This document shows, in pieces, positions 11,394 to 23,121 of a DNA stretch of 64,000 nt. The stretch is from the NCBI RefSeq assembly GCF_030435805.1, contig NC_081291.1, positions 15,461,001-15,525,000 of the forward strand, read 5' to 3'. How positions within the stretch are numbered: position 1 is the first letter of the stretch; the number at the start of each line of letters is the position of its first letter. The position numbers were made by a program, and so were the translations under genes. This DNA comes from Mustela lutreola. Its lineage: Eukaryota; Chordata; Mammalia; Carnivora; Mustelidae. Under the pieces are notes generated by a model, which was given only the letters and a program-made list of their open reading frames with translations, did not search any database and was not told the DNA's origin.

Positions 11394-11595
11394 GGGCACC
11401 TGGGTGGCTCAGTGGTTAAGCCGCTGCCTTCGGCTCGGGTCATGATCTCAGGGTCCTGGGATCGAGTCCCGCATCGGGCTCTCTGCTCAGAGGGGAGCCT
11501 GCTTCCCTCTCTCTCTCTCTCTGCCTGCCTCTTCGACTACTTGTGATCTCTGTCAAATAAATAAATAAAATCTTTAAAAAAAAAGAAAGAAAGAA
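11394..11595 (+). mobile_element. Can-SINE, plus orientation
   Basis: TSD AAAACAAGATATC on both sides. The tail ends in an AAAGAAAG run. Confidence 0.95.
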
Positions 11596-12009
11596 AAACA
11601 AGATATCTTCATGGCATATTCTTCATGTAATCTCTTTTGAAGGGTGGTTAAATATGATTTACCAGGAGTTTCTATTTCCCAAAGGAGAGTGACATTCAAC
11701 TATTTAGAGTATGTGCCTTAGGCAATATGGGGGAAGAAAGATGATATTTCCAGCAGTTTTCTCTCCCATGTACAAGAAATACACATCTACTTGGAGGAAC
11801 TACTTCATGTAACTTGTTAGAACATAGACTGTAATCAGCTATCATATCTCCTATGAATCTGGTAATGATGCATTTGAAACTCTTTCTCATGTATTGTTGG
11901 TGTTCCTCAAAAATTTCATGATTTTAGTGACCTACTTATGTTTAGGGATGAAACTCTAGATGGATCAGTATCAGTAATGGGATTGTAATTCCTCAGCTCA
12001 AGGACAAAT

Positions 12010-12640
12010 TCTAATTTTGGTGGTTTAGTCAGTCATTCACGAAATATCTACTGAGCGCCTACTATACGTCAGCCACTGTCCTAGATGTGGTCATTGTGAA
12101 TAAGAGAAAGAAGGTCCTCACCTTCATAAAGCTTATATTGTACTGAAGGATACAGCAGATGTATAAACAGGTGAGCTAGATGGCCCTTCCTTTTGGATGT
12201 TCAGAAACTTGTTTCCTGGATGGTATTACTGACATATTTTTCAATTTCTCAAAAATGCAAATATCTTAACTTTACTTTTGTATTCAATTAACAGATTCAA
12301 CACTTTGCCCAACACTGCTAAACACTGGGGTATGTATTTGCTTAGAGTTGTATAGAGATAAATTGGGTCCTTTACAGTCACCCTTGGGTGGAATATTACA
12401 CGTATTGCTCTCTAATAATGTTTGAAAGTGGACAAGTGTGTGTATTTAGGAGACCAGCTAGAGCTGGAATTACTTGTAGGGGTGACAGTGAGAGTAAACA
12501 CTAGCGAAGGTCAAGTAAAGATTGGCCCTGGGTCTTGAAGAACCAGTATGACCTGAATGGCCAGCGTGGCAGACAGTAGGTAGAAGGGAGGGAGAATATT
12601 CCAGAAGGGCAAATCCTGGAAAGAAGATCCAGTGTCAAGA
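12010..12640 (+). repeat. ancient mammal-wide repeat, family not named
   Basis: The wording ATATCTACTGAGCGCCTACTA, CAGCCACTGTCCTAGATG, AAGCTTATATTGTACTG and, further on, GCGTGGCAGACAGTAGG occurs in a widespread old family that I know by its text but cannot name with confidence. Sequence of the same type recurs near 44,480-44,720, 50,770-51,530 and 56,150-56,970. Confidence 0.4.
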
Positions 12641-12797
12641 ACAAACAAGAGATTTCAGAGGACCAATGGGAATTCACTTAGGATGGAATGTGAGTAATAG
12701 CAGAATAAGACATATTGCCCGGTAAGGTCAGTGTGTGGGGCCCTAGAACGGGAATTTGCCCATTATTCCCACTAAATAGTGGATCCCTCAAGATTCT

Positions 12798-12996
12798 TTT
12801 TTTTTTTTTTTTTAAGATTTTATTTATTTATTTGACAGAGAGATCACAAGTAGGCAGAGAGGGAGAGAGAGAGAGAGAGGAGGAAACAGGCTCCCCGCTG
12901 AGCAGAGAGCCCGACGTGGGACTCGATCCCAGGACCTTGAGATCATGACTTGAGCCGAAGGCAGCGGCTTAACCCACTGAGCCACCCAGGTGCCCC
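12798..12996 (-). mobile_element. Can-SINE, minus orientation
   Basis: TSD GATCCCTCAAGATTCT on both sides. It lies about 230 bp upstream of the CpG-rich probable ZNF502 promoter. Confidence 0.96.
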
Positions 12997-13229
12997 GATC
13001 CCTCAAGATTCTTAATCAGCGGCTATTCTTTAGCAGATGGAATACACTAGTGCCTCGATAAGAGCCGATTCCGACTCCTACTCAGCAGTCTCTCCAACCC
13101 TAACGCCCACCCCAACTACAGTTTTCCTTAGGGATGAGGTGGTCACCGAGTTCCGAGCCAAGGTAGTGTTTAATGGGCCCTCAGGCCCTTGGCTGGGTGG
13201 GTTTGGAGGGAAACCAGGTCACCCGGCAT

Positions 13230-13640
13230 CGACCTTCCTTGAGGACCCCAACGAGACTCTCCATCCGCTTCCTAGAGAAGCGGCGGAAGGATGCGCGAGA
13301 CGAGAGACGAGGAGGCGCTGGTGACGCACTACCGGCCGCGCCACTGCTTTTCCGGCTTGGGGGGAGGGTAAGCCCGTGCCCTGGGCCTGCGCGCACCTGT
13401 GGGACCTTAGTCGCCACCCCGCGGGGAGCCCCCGGACCTCACGGTGAGCGGGCGGGGCCTCAGGGAGGGGAAAGGAGTGGCTCCAGGCGCCTTCGGCTGG
13501 GACGGCTGGCGGGAGGCTTCTGTAGGAAGCCTGCCCCGGCGCCGCGCTCCCTCGGAGTGCTGTCTGCGCCTGCAGCCCAGAACTCCCAGCGGCTGCCGCA
13601 TAGGGCCCGGCACAGAGCTGGCCTCTAAGAAGATGGTGGC
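13230..13640 (+). promoter_or_regulatory. ZNF502: CpG-rich probable promoter and first exon of ZNF502
   Basis: CpG density rises abruptly here (words such as GGCGGAAGGATGCGCGAGA and CGGGCGGGGCC), unlike the flanks. Two donor-like sites point along the plus strand: GGTAAGCC near 13,367 and CACG|GTGAGCGG after 13,443. Either could end a noncoding first exon spliced to the ZNF502 coding exon about 10 kb away. The next plus-strand gene is ZNF502 and no other promoter-like block lies between. Start site and exon limits are inferred. Overlapping open frames on both strands here are what GC-rich DNA gives by chance. Confidence 0.6.
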
Positions 13641-14244
13641 GGGAATGAACGAATGAGTGATGACTGAGTGATGGATAGATGACCAAGAGCCAGGACCCGT
13701 GTTCGGAAACGAAGTCTCGGGGCTCAGAGTTCTCGGTGTGGATACCACCTGCTCCCCCGCCATTAGTCCTGCTGCTCAGAAACTTTTTTAGGGACCGTCG
13801 TACTAGGACCCGGCAGTAGTGTAGAGCGCACTAGGTGGCGAGTCTGGAGTCTCTTGAGTTATAGAATTCCTGAGGACACAGAGGCTGTTGCTTCATTTCT
13901 AAAGCTGGACTGTCTAGTCCTGCCTTTCTTTACAAAGTTCAGTTGACAGCATGTCTGGGATAGCACGTACGGAAACGTGATTGTTTTGCAACGGAATTTT
14001 ACTATGCGAAACTTGCCAAAGAGTACTCAGAGCTCGGGGGCGGGGCTACAGAATGAATGACGTTGGAGTCTGCCAAAAGGGAAGATGCGTCCAGTGTAGC
14101 AATGGAAGAAGATAGATATGTACGTAAGAAGATTTTTGTGATAATTTAAACTTAGTGCAAAAGAGCCCTGTTCGAAGCAGTTGGGCTCATCTATTTAACC
14201 CGCACCACTATTATCTGTAGTTTTTAATGAGGATATTGAGGTAC
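13641..14244. other. intron-like stretch downstream of the CpG island
   Basis: CpG content falls off gradually. A tetranucleotide-like ATGAATGA/GATGGATAGATGA patch is seen near 13,640-13,682. No repeat or exon recognised. Confidence 0.4.
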
Positions 14245-14442
14245 GGGGCGCCTGGGTGGCTCAGTGGGTTAAGCCGCTGCCTTCGGCTCAGGTCATGATC
14301 TCAGGGTCCTGGGATCGAGTCCCGCATCGGGCTCTCTGCTCAGCAGGGAGCCTGCTTCCTCCTCTCTCTGCCTGCCTCTCTGCTTACTTGTAATTTCTCT
14401 CTGTCAAATAAATAAATAAAATCTTTAAAAAAAAAAAAAAAA
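14245..14442 (+). mobile_element. Can-SINE, plus orientation
   Basis: TSD AGGATATTGAGGTACGG on both sides, perfect over 17 bases. A long A-tail suggests a young copy. Confidence 0.97.
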
Positions 14443-14959
14443 GGATATTGAGGTACGGAGAGAATAGATGACTGTCTAAGGAGGCATGGCCACTTAGTGA
14501 CCCAAGGCTGCAGAAGAGGGAGATCTAGTGCGCTGCTGCGGCCTGGATGAGTACGTACTTTTGGCCAACCCACAAACCCAAGAAGGGCTTCAGAGAAGTG
14601 CACGTTTGAGGGTGGTCTTATTGAAGGAATTGTGTTATCAAATTCGTGAAATATCCCACGTGGCTTGTCTACAATTCTTTAGCTCATTATCGAGAGGTGA
14701 GGAGGTGGCAGGGAGGAGAAAGCGTTTACAAGGTAAGAGAAGAGAGCTAGGTCCCTGTTAATCTTAACAGGATTAAGCTATTAACAAGTTTCCTTTTTTG
14801 CTTTTACCCTTCACCATAATACCTATCTCTCTCCTAAACCTGGATTCGGACAGATCCTTTTATCTTCTTAAAATCACTGACAATCAGATTATTCTACACT
14901 AGGCATTGGTGGAAAAACCTTCCTCTGTGCCTTCCTCTTTGGGGAATTTATAGACTAAG

Positions 14960-15186
14960 AGTCAGTACACTATGGTCCACAGGCCAAATTTGGTCTATCA
15001 CCTGTTTTTGTTAAAAAAAAAAAAAAAGTCTTACTAAAACGCAGCCAAGTTCATTTGTGTACGTATTGTCTAGTTGTTTTCAAACTACAAAGGCAAAGTT
15101 GAATTGTTGTGACAGAGACCATATAGCCCATGAAGCCTAAATTATTTATTTTTTAGCCCATTACAGAAAAAGTTTCCAGTTTGACA
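14960..15186 (+). repeat. hAT-like nonautonomous DNA transposon remnant
   Basis: Text runs CACTATGGTCCACAGGCCAA, CACCTGTTTTTGTTA, CAGCCAAGTTCATTTGTGTA, CGTATTGTCTAGTTG and ends ACAGAAAAAGTTTCCAG. This is a very common old mammalian MITE type (the ATGGCCCACGGGCCAAATC family), probably hAT. I cannot give its Repbase name from memory. Confidence 0.55.
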
Positions 15187-15691
15187 TAAACTGCTAACAG
15201 CTCAGATAATTCACAGTTGAAGGAGAGGGTTGTCACCAATATGTCTTTTCTTCTCCATAGATTTTAGTATCAAACATAATAATGCCTCACCCCTGTGGAA
15301 TTCCTGCCACGGGGCAGATATCTTTATAAATGCTTTACATGAATTAACTCATTAGTTAAGGAGTCAACAGAATGTTAAAGCTGAAAGGACTCATGGATAC
15401 TCTCTCCACCCCAATTAGGATATTTTTAAATTTGTCAGCTTTTTGAGCCAGATAGCTAGTCATGTACATGGTCCATTCACATGGGCTATGGCAGAGCAGT
15501 TTCCTGACTCCCATTTTAGTTCATTTTAATCTTACTTGAATAAGCTCTTACTTAATTAAGATCCATGTTCATTGGATCTAGCATTTTTTGTTTTATTTGT
15601 TTTTCTGTTATTGTTGTTGTTGCTGAAACTCATGAGCAAGGATTGTCATTTTTTACATGTTTATGTCCTTAATTATAAAAGTAATACATGT

Positions 15692-15898
15692 TGGGTGCCT
15701 GGGTGGCTCAGTGGGTTAAGCCGCTGCCTTCGGCTCAGGTCATGATCTCAGGGTCCTGGGATTGAGTCCCGCATCGGGCTCTCTGCTCAGCAGGGAGCCT
15801 GCTTCCTCCTCTCTCTCTCTCTCTCTGCCTGCCTTTCTGCCTACTTGTGATCTCTCTCTGTCAAATAAATAAATAAATAATCTTAAAAAAATTAAAAA
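15692..15898 (+). mobile_element. Can-SINE, plus orientation
   Basis: TSD ATAAAAGTAATACATGTT on both sides. It sits inside the ancient L1 fragment. Confidence 0.96.
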
Positions 15899-16052
15899 AA
15901 ATAAAAGTAATACATGTTTATTTTTAGGGAAAGTGAAATATATAGACAAGTATAAAGGACAAAGGAAAGTAACCCATTAAATGTTCTAGTCATCCATATG
16001 TTAACATTTTGGTGGATTTCTTCTGTTCTTTGTGTCTTGTATATATCCATGT

Positions 16053-16243
16053 ATTTTTTTTTTCAAAGATTTTATTTATTTGGCAGACAGAGATCACAAG
16101 TAGGCAGAGAGGAAGGCAGAGAGAAAGGAGGAACAGGCTCCCTGTGCAGCAGAGAGCCCTATGTGGGGCTTGATCCCAGACCCTGGGATCATGACATGAG
16201 CTGAAGGCAGAGGCTTTAACCCACTGAGCCTCCCAGGCACCCC
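16053..16243 (-). mobile_element. Can-SINE, minus orientation
   Basis: TSD TATATCCATGTATT on both sides. It also sits inside the ancient L1 fragment, in the opposite orientation to its neighbour. Confidence 0.95.
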
Positions 16244-16676
16244 AGTATATCCATGTATTAATAATAGTTCCTGTTTATTGAATGTTTGCTTAGTGCTGAT
16301 GTATGTATGCATATTTTTTATTTTAGTGTTTTATATTCTGTTTTAACATCTTGTATTTTCTCATCGATATTTTTTGAAAGTATTTTTTTTTTAAAGCTAA
16401 GGAACTCTAAGAGAAAGAAAAGGTGTAATTCATTCATTAAAAGGATGTTTAAAGAAGCAAATCCTCCCACAAAACTACCTCTTGTGTTAAGGATGTAAAA
16501 GATCCCAAGAAATACATTCATCCTCTTGCCTCACACTGCAAGGCTGAGGGTTAATTGTGCAGCTCACCAAAATGATCTTTTTAAGGTCTGTTTTTCCAGA
16601 GTATAGCCCTTATATTAACAACCATTACATCTACATATTAAGACAGATTGTTCCAGTTAGTTAGTGAGGTCCAAGT

Positions 16677-16874
16677 TTTTTTTTTTTTTTTAAAGATTTT
16701 ATTTATTTATTTGACAGACAAAGATCACAAGTAGGCAGAGAGGCAGGCAGAGAGAGGAGGAAGAAGGCTCCCGGAGGAGCAGAGAGCCCGATGTGGGGCT
16801 CGATCCCAGGACCCTGGGATCATGACCCGAGCTGAAGGCAGAGGCTTTAACCCACTGAGCCACCCAGGCGCCCC
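16677..16874 (-). mobile_element. Can-SINE, minus orientation
   Basis: TSD GAGGTCCAAGTTTTT on both sides. Confidence 0.96.
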
Positions 16875-17324
16875 GAGGTCCAAGTTTTTGAGGGCTCTTA
16901 ATATGTACATGAGCCATCACTGTAGCAGAGTTAAAAGGTGTGCCTTTGGGAACTTTAGATTATTAGTTTCATTCACAAACTAAGGCAGGAGCCCTGAGAA
17001 TTACGTGCTTCATTTCTCTGCACATTCATTGACTAGAAGGTCCTCCAGTGCCCATACACAAAAGTTTTGTGAAGATTCCAGATTCCTCCTCTCTGCTCCA
17101 GCCTCATCCCGTCCCAGAGCAGTAATCATTGAGAATCAGTCTTCCTCTGTAACCATTGAGAACCAGACATTTTGATAGCATTGGAAATTTTGCAAACAAG
17201 ACGTACAAGTCCCTTGACTTCATGATACCAGAAGACCAGGAGAGTGAGTCTCAACCAGAATTTACATCAAAACCAAGCAGGCATTTAAATAAATTTTCCA
17301 AAATCAAATTTACATAATTTTCAC
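16875..17324. other. gene-free stretch, no recognised element
   Basis: Contains a local near-repeat (AATCATTGAGAATCAG and AACCATTGAGAACCAG). Nothing else was recognised. Confidence 0.35.
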
Positions 17325-18290
17325 TTGTTCCTTTTTATTTATGATTCCGGTATTGTTAGCATTCAATATTATATTCGTTTCAGGTGTACGATATAGTGAT
17401 TCAGCAATTCTCTGCATGACTCAGTGATCATCGCAAGTGTACACTATAATTCCCCTCACCTCTTTTACCCATTCCCCCCCATCCCCTCCCCTCTGGTAAC
17501 CATCAATTCTCTGGTAACCATCAGTTCTCTGTAGTTAAGAGTCTGTTTCTTGCTTTAGCGCTCTCTCTCTCTTTTTTTGCTTGTTCCTTTTTTCTTTTCT
17601 TTTCTTTTCTTTTTTAAGATTTTATTTATTTATTTGACAGAGAGAAATTACAAGTACACTGAGAGGCAGGCAGAGAGAGAGAGAGAGGGAAGCAGGCTCC
17701 CCGCCGAGCAGAGAGCCCAATGCGGGACTCGATCCCAGGACCCCGAGATCATGACCTGAGCCGAAGGCAGCCACTCAACCCACTGAGCCACCCAGGCGCC
17801 CTGTTCCTTTTTTCTTAATCCCACATTGATTTCTTAAATCCCACATCTGAGTAAAATCATATGGTGTTTGTCTTTCCCTGACTTACTTCACTTAACATTA
17901 TACTTTCTAGCTCCATCCATGTTTTTACAAATGGCAAGGTTTCATTCATTTTTATGGCTGAATAATATTTCATTGTGTGTGTATATCACATCTACTTTAT
18001 CCATTCATCTGTTGATGGACACAGGCTGTTTCCACAATTTGGTTATTGTAAATAATGCCATAGTAAACCGGTGCATGTATCCCTTTGAATTAGTGTTTTT
18101 GTGTTTTTTTGGGTAAATACACAGTAATGTGATTATCGGGTGGTAAGGTAGTTCTATTCTTAACATTTTGAGGAACCTTCACACTGTTTCTACAGTGACT
18201 GCATCAGTTGGCATTCCCATCAACAGTGCATAAGTGTTCCTTTTCCTCCACATAGTCTTCAACATTTGTGTCTTGTGTTTTTGATTTTTG
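17325..18290 (-). mobile_element. L1 3'-end fragment, minus orientation
   Basis: This reads as the complement of the end of ORF2 and the 3' UTR of a carnivore-type L1. Words in order are CTCTGGTAACCATCA, GTTAAGAGTCTGTTTCTTG, CTAGCTCCATCCATG, GGCTGAATAATATTTCATTG, CATCTGTTGATGGACA and CATCAACAGTGCATAAG. It is severely 5'-truncated, as most L1 copies are. A Can-SINE lies within it and older L1M sequence lies beyond it. Confidence 0.85.
17596..17801 (-). mobile_element. Can-SINE nested in the L1 fragment
   Basis: TSD TGTTCCTTTTTTCTT on both sides. The head reads CCCAGGCGCCC. It is a younger insertion into the L1 3' UTR. Confidence 0.95.
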
Positions 18291-18949
18291 ATTTTGTATT
18301 CTCCTGCTTTAACATACTGTATTTTCTAATGAATATTTTTTGAAAACATGATTTTTAATAGTTATAAAAGCTATCATATTGCTGTGCTATCAATATTTAT
18401 TTGCTTATTTTACAATTATAGTAACAGTGTGATCTGTGATCTTTGTACCTACATTTCTGTGTTCATCTCTGATCATATTTTTTCACTTAAAAAAAAAAAT
18501 CTGATTACAGATGCTGTTTATTCCTACAGGAAAACTTTGAAACATTACACAAAGATAGGCCCTAACATAAAAGTTTGCCATAATCCTTTTCTTCAGAGAT
18601 GCTCATGGTCAACAATTTGATACATATTCTTGAGATTAGAGTTAGTTTTTAAAAAAGAAAGCATAAAAAAAAAAGCATGCTTTAACAAACATATATATGA
18701 TGTACTTGAAGTCCTTCATTTTCTTTTCATTTACATAGAGATAAGTATTTTTCCAAATGATCACCTATTTTCATTTTTAGTTATCTTAATGCCTGTATAA
18801 TTTCCACCAAGAGGAAGTACCATAATTTCCTAAGCCTCAGTGTCCGCTGGTAGGAAGATTGTGTTTTCCAGCAACATGCAGGGTAATTTTTTTACAGGTA
18901 ACAAAGGAGTTCAGCTTTTTTCTTCTGTGGGAAATGACTTTTTCTTTTC

Positions 18950-19088
18950 TTTCTTTTTTTTTTTTTTTAAGTAGGCTCCACAGTCAGCATGGAGCCCAGT
19001 CTGCGGTTTGTACTCAGGGCCTTGAGATCAAGATTCAAGCTGAGATCAAAAGTCAGACACTTAACTGACTGAGCCACCCAGATACCCT
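18950..19088 (-). mobile_element. old, short Can-SINE-related copy
   Basis: This is a short type without the GGCAGAGAG body: poly-T, AAGTAGGCTCCACAGTCAGC, ATGGAGCCCAGT, then GACTGAGCCACCCAGATACCC. The same older subtype recurs at 22,153, 44,254 and 53,691. Confidence 0.75.
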
Positions 19089-19585
19089 GGGAAGTTGCTT
19101 CTTTATGAAAAAGTTCTAATAGTAGAATTACTAGATCAAAGAATATAGGCATTTTATAGGCATCCTGATGATTTTGAGAATCTTCTGAGATACATCTAGG
19201 TGTTGTATATACTTAGTATTCTTTTCTGAGTTCCTATACTTACAAAATGATGATCCCAGGATTCCAACTACAACTCAACCTACAATTTTAAAACCTGATG
19301 TATATTGCCAAATTATCTCTAGAAGGATGGTACTAGTTTACATTCCCACTGTTTGTGTATGAGAAGCTCTCTTTCCCCATACCTTTGTCAGTGTTGACTT
19401 TTAACACTTAAAAGAAAATTTCTAATTTGATATAAAAATAGATTCTTTATTCTTTTGGTTTCCATTTATTTGATTACCACCAAGATGGAACTTTGTTTTT
19501 ATGTTTATTGGCCTTTTGTAATTTTGCTGTATACATTGTATGTCTCATTCTTTTATGAGTTTTTATTTTTTCCTTACTCTTCATT

Positions 19586-19790
19586 TTATTTTTCAAAGAT
19601 TTTATTTATTTATTTATTTGAGAGAGAGAGTGAGTGAGTACACAAGCAGGTGGAGCAGCAGGCAGAGTAAAAGGGAGAAGCAGACTCCCCACTGAGCAGG
19701 GAGCCTGACGTGGGGCTCCATCCCAGGACTCTGGCATCACGACCTGAGCCAAAGGCAGACAGTTAACTGATTAAGCCACCCAGGTGCCCC
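19586..19790 (-). mobile_element. Can-SINE with duplicated head end
   Basis: Copy of the GAGAGAGAGTGAGTGAGT subtype. Its final 24 bases (TAAGCCACCCAGGTGCCCC plus TTTCC) occur again immediately afterwards. Confidence 0.93.
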
Positions 19791-19819
19791 TTTCCTAAGC
19801 CACCCAGGTGCCCCTTTCC
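19772..19819. repeat. 24-bp perfect tandem duplication
   Basis: Bases 19,772-19,795 equal 19,796-19,819. The unit joins the SINE head end to five bases of flank (TTTCC), so it arose after the SINE inserted. This is not a TSD. Confidence 0.95.
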
Positions 19820-20082
19820 TTACTCTTTAATAAGAAGTCTTTTATCCATTAGGTGCATCTACTTACTCCTTGATGTATAAATCAAAAATACTTTTCCTAG
19901 ATTGTATGTCATTTAATTTTATTTGTATTTTGGATAGAGAGATTGTTGTCTTTCTGTGACCAGATTTATCCAGTTTTGTCCTTTGTGGTTTGTGTTTTTT
20001 TATATGTTGCTTAGAAAAGCTTATCCTATCCCTAAAGTCAATTATTTCTTAGTATTTTATTTTGTGATTTCATTTTTTTATA

Positions 20083-20284
20083 TTTTTTTTTTTTTTTAAA
20101 GATTTTATTTATTTATTTGACAGAGAGAAATCACAAGTAGGCAGAGAGGCAGACAGAGAGAGAGAGAGGAGGAAGCAGGCTCCCTGCTGAGCAGAGAGCC
20201 CGACGCGGGACTCGATCCCAGGACCCTGAGATCATGACCTGAGCCGAAGGCAGCGGCTTAACCACTGAGCCACCCAGGCGCCCC
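20083..20284 (-). mobile_element. Can-SINE, minus orientation
   Basis: TSD CATTTTTTTATATTT on both sides. Nested in the old L1M. Confidence 0.95.
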
Positions 20285-20699
20285 CATTTTTTTATATTTA
20301 AACCTTTAACTAGTTTAGATTTATTTTGGTATGTGGTGTGAGGTAGGACTCTCACTAAGTGTTTTTTCCAGGTAGTTAAGCAACAGTTCCAACATAATTT
20401 ATAAATACTTAATATTTTATGACTAGGGATGCCAATTTTATCACATATTAAATTCTTTTATTTCTCTCAGGGGATTAGGAATCTCTAAAATCAAAAGCCA
20501 GAATTAAATTTCCTTTTAATATATAAAGTTGTTGTTGAGGTTTTCCTAGTTGTTTCCTAGAGGTTTCCTAGATGTTTTTATCTGTTCCCTCCAGAATGGT
20601 AGTTATTCTCTTCATGACACTTCTGTCTTCTATTCCAGATGTGTATGCCTACTTTCTCTTTGGATATTTGAAAACTAAATATATCTTCTTTCTCTCTCA

Positions 20700-21440
20700 A
20701 CCAGTGTTCCCATTCTCTCTAAAGGTTGCTGTCATCACTCAAGCCCCAAACCAGCAAATTATCTTGACTTCTCCCATTCCCTCACACCTCTACCCAATAT
20801 TCATCCAATCCTGTGGATTCTGTCTCTTAGTTGGTCCAGTCTACTTACTGCACTGCTGAAACAACCTCCCAGTGAGGCCTTCTAGCCTTGCCTCCCCACC
20901 TTCCACTGTTCATACAGTTTCCCTCTTTGCTATGGGCAGAAGGATGTGTTTTTTTGTTAACAGCAGATGCGCTCATGTCTCTTTTTCTCCAAACCTTTTC
21001 ATATTCCTTTTGTGGCTTTCTACTCACTTAAAATAGTTCACAGGTTGTATTTGATCTGGCTTTTGCTTGCTTCAGTCTCTATGTCTTATTTTTGGTGCTT
21101 AATACTTTGTCTAACTGGATCTTTTTCATTTTTCCAAAGTACTGAGCTTGTTTTCTTTTGTATATTGTTTCATATCTCTGGTCTATTCTTTTCTATCTTC
21201 ACCTGTTTCCTATTTACCTTTTTTTCCAGGAAGGCTTTTTTGCTGAGATTACATTAAGTCCCCTTTTCTTTACATTCCCGCATCCCATATTTCCACTTTT
21301 ATAATTTCCATAATTGTAACTACACTTTAATGTCATTGTCCAACTGTAATGTAAGTTCTAGGCAGGTGGGGGCGTGTCTGACTTTGTCCGCTCACTCTGA
21401 TTATACTGAAACCCTACTCTACTAAATGGTTTTCTGTAGG
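20700..21440 (+). repeat. L2-like ancient LINE fragment
   Basis: C/T-rich text (CCAATCCTGTGGATTCTGTC, CTCCAAACCTTTTCATATTCC) ends in AATGTAAGTTCTAGGCAGG and GACTTTGTCCGCTCACT. This resembles the L2 3' end phrase for gene-like 'organised by' L2 tails. Recognised by texture only. Confidence 0.4.
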
Positions 21441-21462
21441 ATTGTGTGATGGGTTCTTTTTA

Positions 21463-21830
21463 TGCTTAGAGGTGGGGGAGGGGAAAAGGGAGACAGAGGC
21501 AGAGGATTTTTTTTTTTCTAAGATTTTATTTATTTATTTATTTGACAGAGATCACAAGTAGGCAGAGAGGCAGACAGAGAGAGGAAGGGAAGCAGGCTCC
21601 CCGCTGAGCAGATAGCTGGATGTGGGGCTCGATCCCGGGACCCTAGGATCATGACCTGAGCCAAAGGCAGAGGCTTTAACCCACCGAGCCACCCAGGCGC
21701 CCCAGAGACAGAGGATCTTAAGCAGCCTCCACTTGGGGCTGGATGCGGGACTCCATCCCACACCCCTTAGATCATGATCTGAATTGAAATCGAGTTGGAT
21801 GCTTAACCCACTCAGTCACCCGGGAGCCTC
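21463..21830 (-). mobile_element. older Can-SINE split by a younger one
   Basis: Outer pieces are 21,463-21,508 (GGTGGGGGAGGGGAAAAGGG type) and 21,704-21,830 (GGGGCTGGATGCGGGACTCC through CAGTCACCCGGGAGCC). The younger copy between them duplicates AGACAGAGGAT. Confidence 0.8.
21509..21703 (-). mobile_element. younger Can-SINE nested in an older one
   Basis: TSD AGACAGAGGAT on both sides. Same orientation as its host SINE. Confidence 0.95.
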
Positions 21831-22152
21831 CCAGATAGGATCCTCCTAAACCTTTAAAACTCAACACAGAGGCGCAGACTTTGATGAGAAGCCGTACCAG
21901 CCTTATTACGTATGTACTTCAGCAGACTCATGCCATTCTAACTGCCTTCTGAGCTCTTAATTTTGGTAAAATCATCTTTCTGTCTTCCTTTTTCCTTGAA
22001 ATAATGCTGCTGATTCTGCTTCTCAATTCAGGGTTATATGGAGAGACATTTTTGGATGAAAAGTTGTGATTTCACATTCCAAACTTCAGAAACTCTGTAC
22101 TATTTTTTGTAACTTTCTTGTAAGTCAAAAATTACTTCACAGTATAAGTGTT

Positions 22153-22292
22153 TTTTGTTTTGTTTTGTTTTTTAAGGAGGTTCCACACCTACCATGGAGC
22201 CCAATGTGGGGCTTGAACTCATGACCCTGAGATCAAGACCTGAGCTGAGATCAGGATTTGGATGCTTAACTGCCTGAGCCACCCGGGCACCT
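22153..22292 (-). mobile_element. old short Can-SINE-related copy
   Basis: Poly-T/GTTTT run, then GGAGGTTCCACACCTACCAT, GAGATCAAGACCTGAGC and TGAGCCACCCGGGCACC. Old subtype lacking the GGCAGAGAG body. Confidence 0.75.
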
Positions 22293-22516
22293 CCTTTTTC
22301 TTTTTTAAACTGCAGCCTACACTTTTAATGTTGAGCTGTGCTTGAAGAAAAATTGTTTAGTTGATCTGACATCTAGAAGAATGGGCAGTCAGTGTATCTC
22401 TAAGTTGTACAAATAGAGTTCCCTAACTACTGTCCAGCTCCTTGGCAGATAGTGAAGATGGGTGGACCAAACTTACTGCATTAGCCTTGCTATGAGTCCA
22501 CTTCCCCATGCAACAT

Positions 22517-22708
22517 TTTTTTTTTTTTAAGATTTTATTTATTTGAGAGAGAGAGAGTAAAAATGGGAGGGGCAGAGGGAGAGGGAGACGCAGATTCCAT
22601 GCTTAGCAGGGAGCCTGATGCAGGGCTTGATCCCAGGACCCAAGGACCATGACCTGAGCCAAAACCAAGAGGCAGATGCTTAACCAACTGAGCCACCCAT
22701 ATATCCCT
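22517..22708 (-). mobile_element. Can-SINE, older subtype, minus orientation
   Basis: Body GAGGGGCAGAGGGAGAGGGA with CCAAAACCAAGAGGCAGATG before the head. This is the last mobile element before the ZNF502 coding exons. None is recognised from here to 27,054. Confidence 0.9.
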
Positions 22709-23121
22709 ACCAATGCAACTTTTGATTATATTCATTGGCCTTTCATATTGATTGTTGTATAAAGACATGAATACTTATATCTACTTGATAGGTAGCTTTA
22801 TCTTTATAAATAGCATTCTGATTTATCCATCCAGCACTTGAGTGTTTGCTGATGTATCACTCTGGCTATCACTTTTTACACAGCTGACAAATGGAATTTG
22901 TGAAGGTAGAAGGCTGGAAACCAACTGTGCGGTCACACTGCTATCTGAACAGATTTTGTGTGAATTATTAGATAGTATCCCTAGGCAACAATTCTTTGTC
23001 CTTTTCCTATTTACTGGGACAGTGATATCCCCTTCCCCACCTTTTTTCCCCCCTATGAGCAGGGCTCCCAGTTTTCCAACTCTGAAGTGTTTTCCAGTCA
23101 AAACAAAGAGAAGGTTTGTGG

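Larger units (their letters stand above)
15640..16560 (-). mobile_element. ancient L1 3'-end fragment, minus orientation
   Basis: Sequence such as AAGTAATACATGTTTATT, CAAGTATAAAGGACAAAGG, GTTAACATTTTGGTGGATTT and TTAACATCTTGTATTTTCTC reads as the complement of an old L1M/L1ME 3' region. It is interrupted by two younger Can-SINEs. The ends are vague. Confidence 0.45.
18291..20520 (-). mobile_element. old L1M fragment, minus orientation, with three SINE inserts
   Basis: The order of words follows the complement of an old L1 ORF2 3' half: AGTACCATAATTTCC, AGAATTACTAGATCAAAG, GTTTACATTCCCACTG, TTTATTGGCCTTTTG, AGAAGTCTTTTATCCATTAG, GTGACCAGATTTATC, GGTATGTGGTGTGAGGTAGG. That continuity across three Can-SINEs supports a single ancient element. 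No usable reading frame remains. Confidence 0.65.

Noticed and set aside
13173-13763. Overlapping 118-155 codon frames on both strands
   Set aside because: CpG-rich DNA has few stops. The frames overlap in several registers, and the region is better explained as a promoter and first exon.
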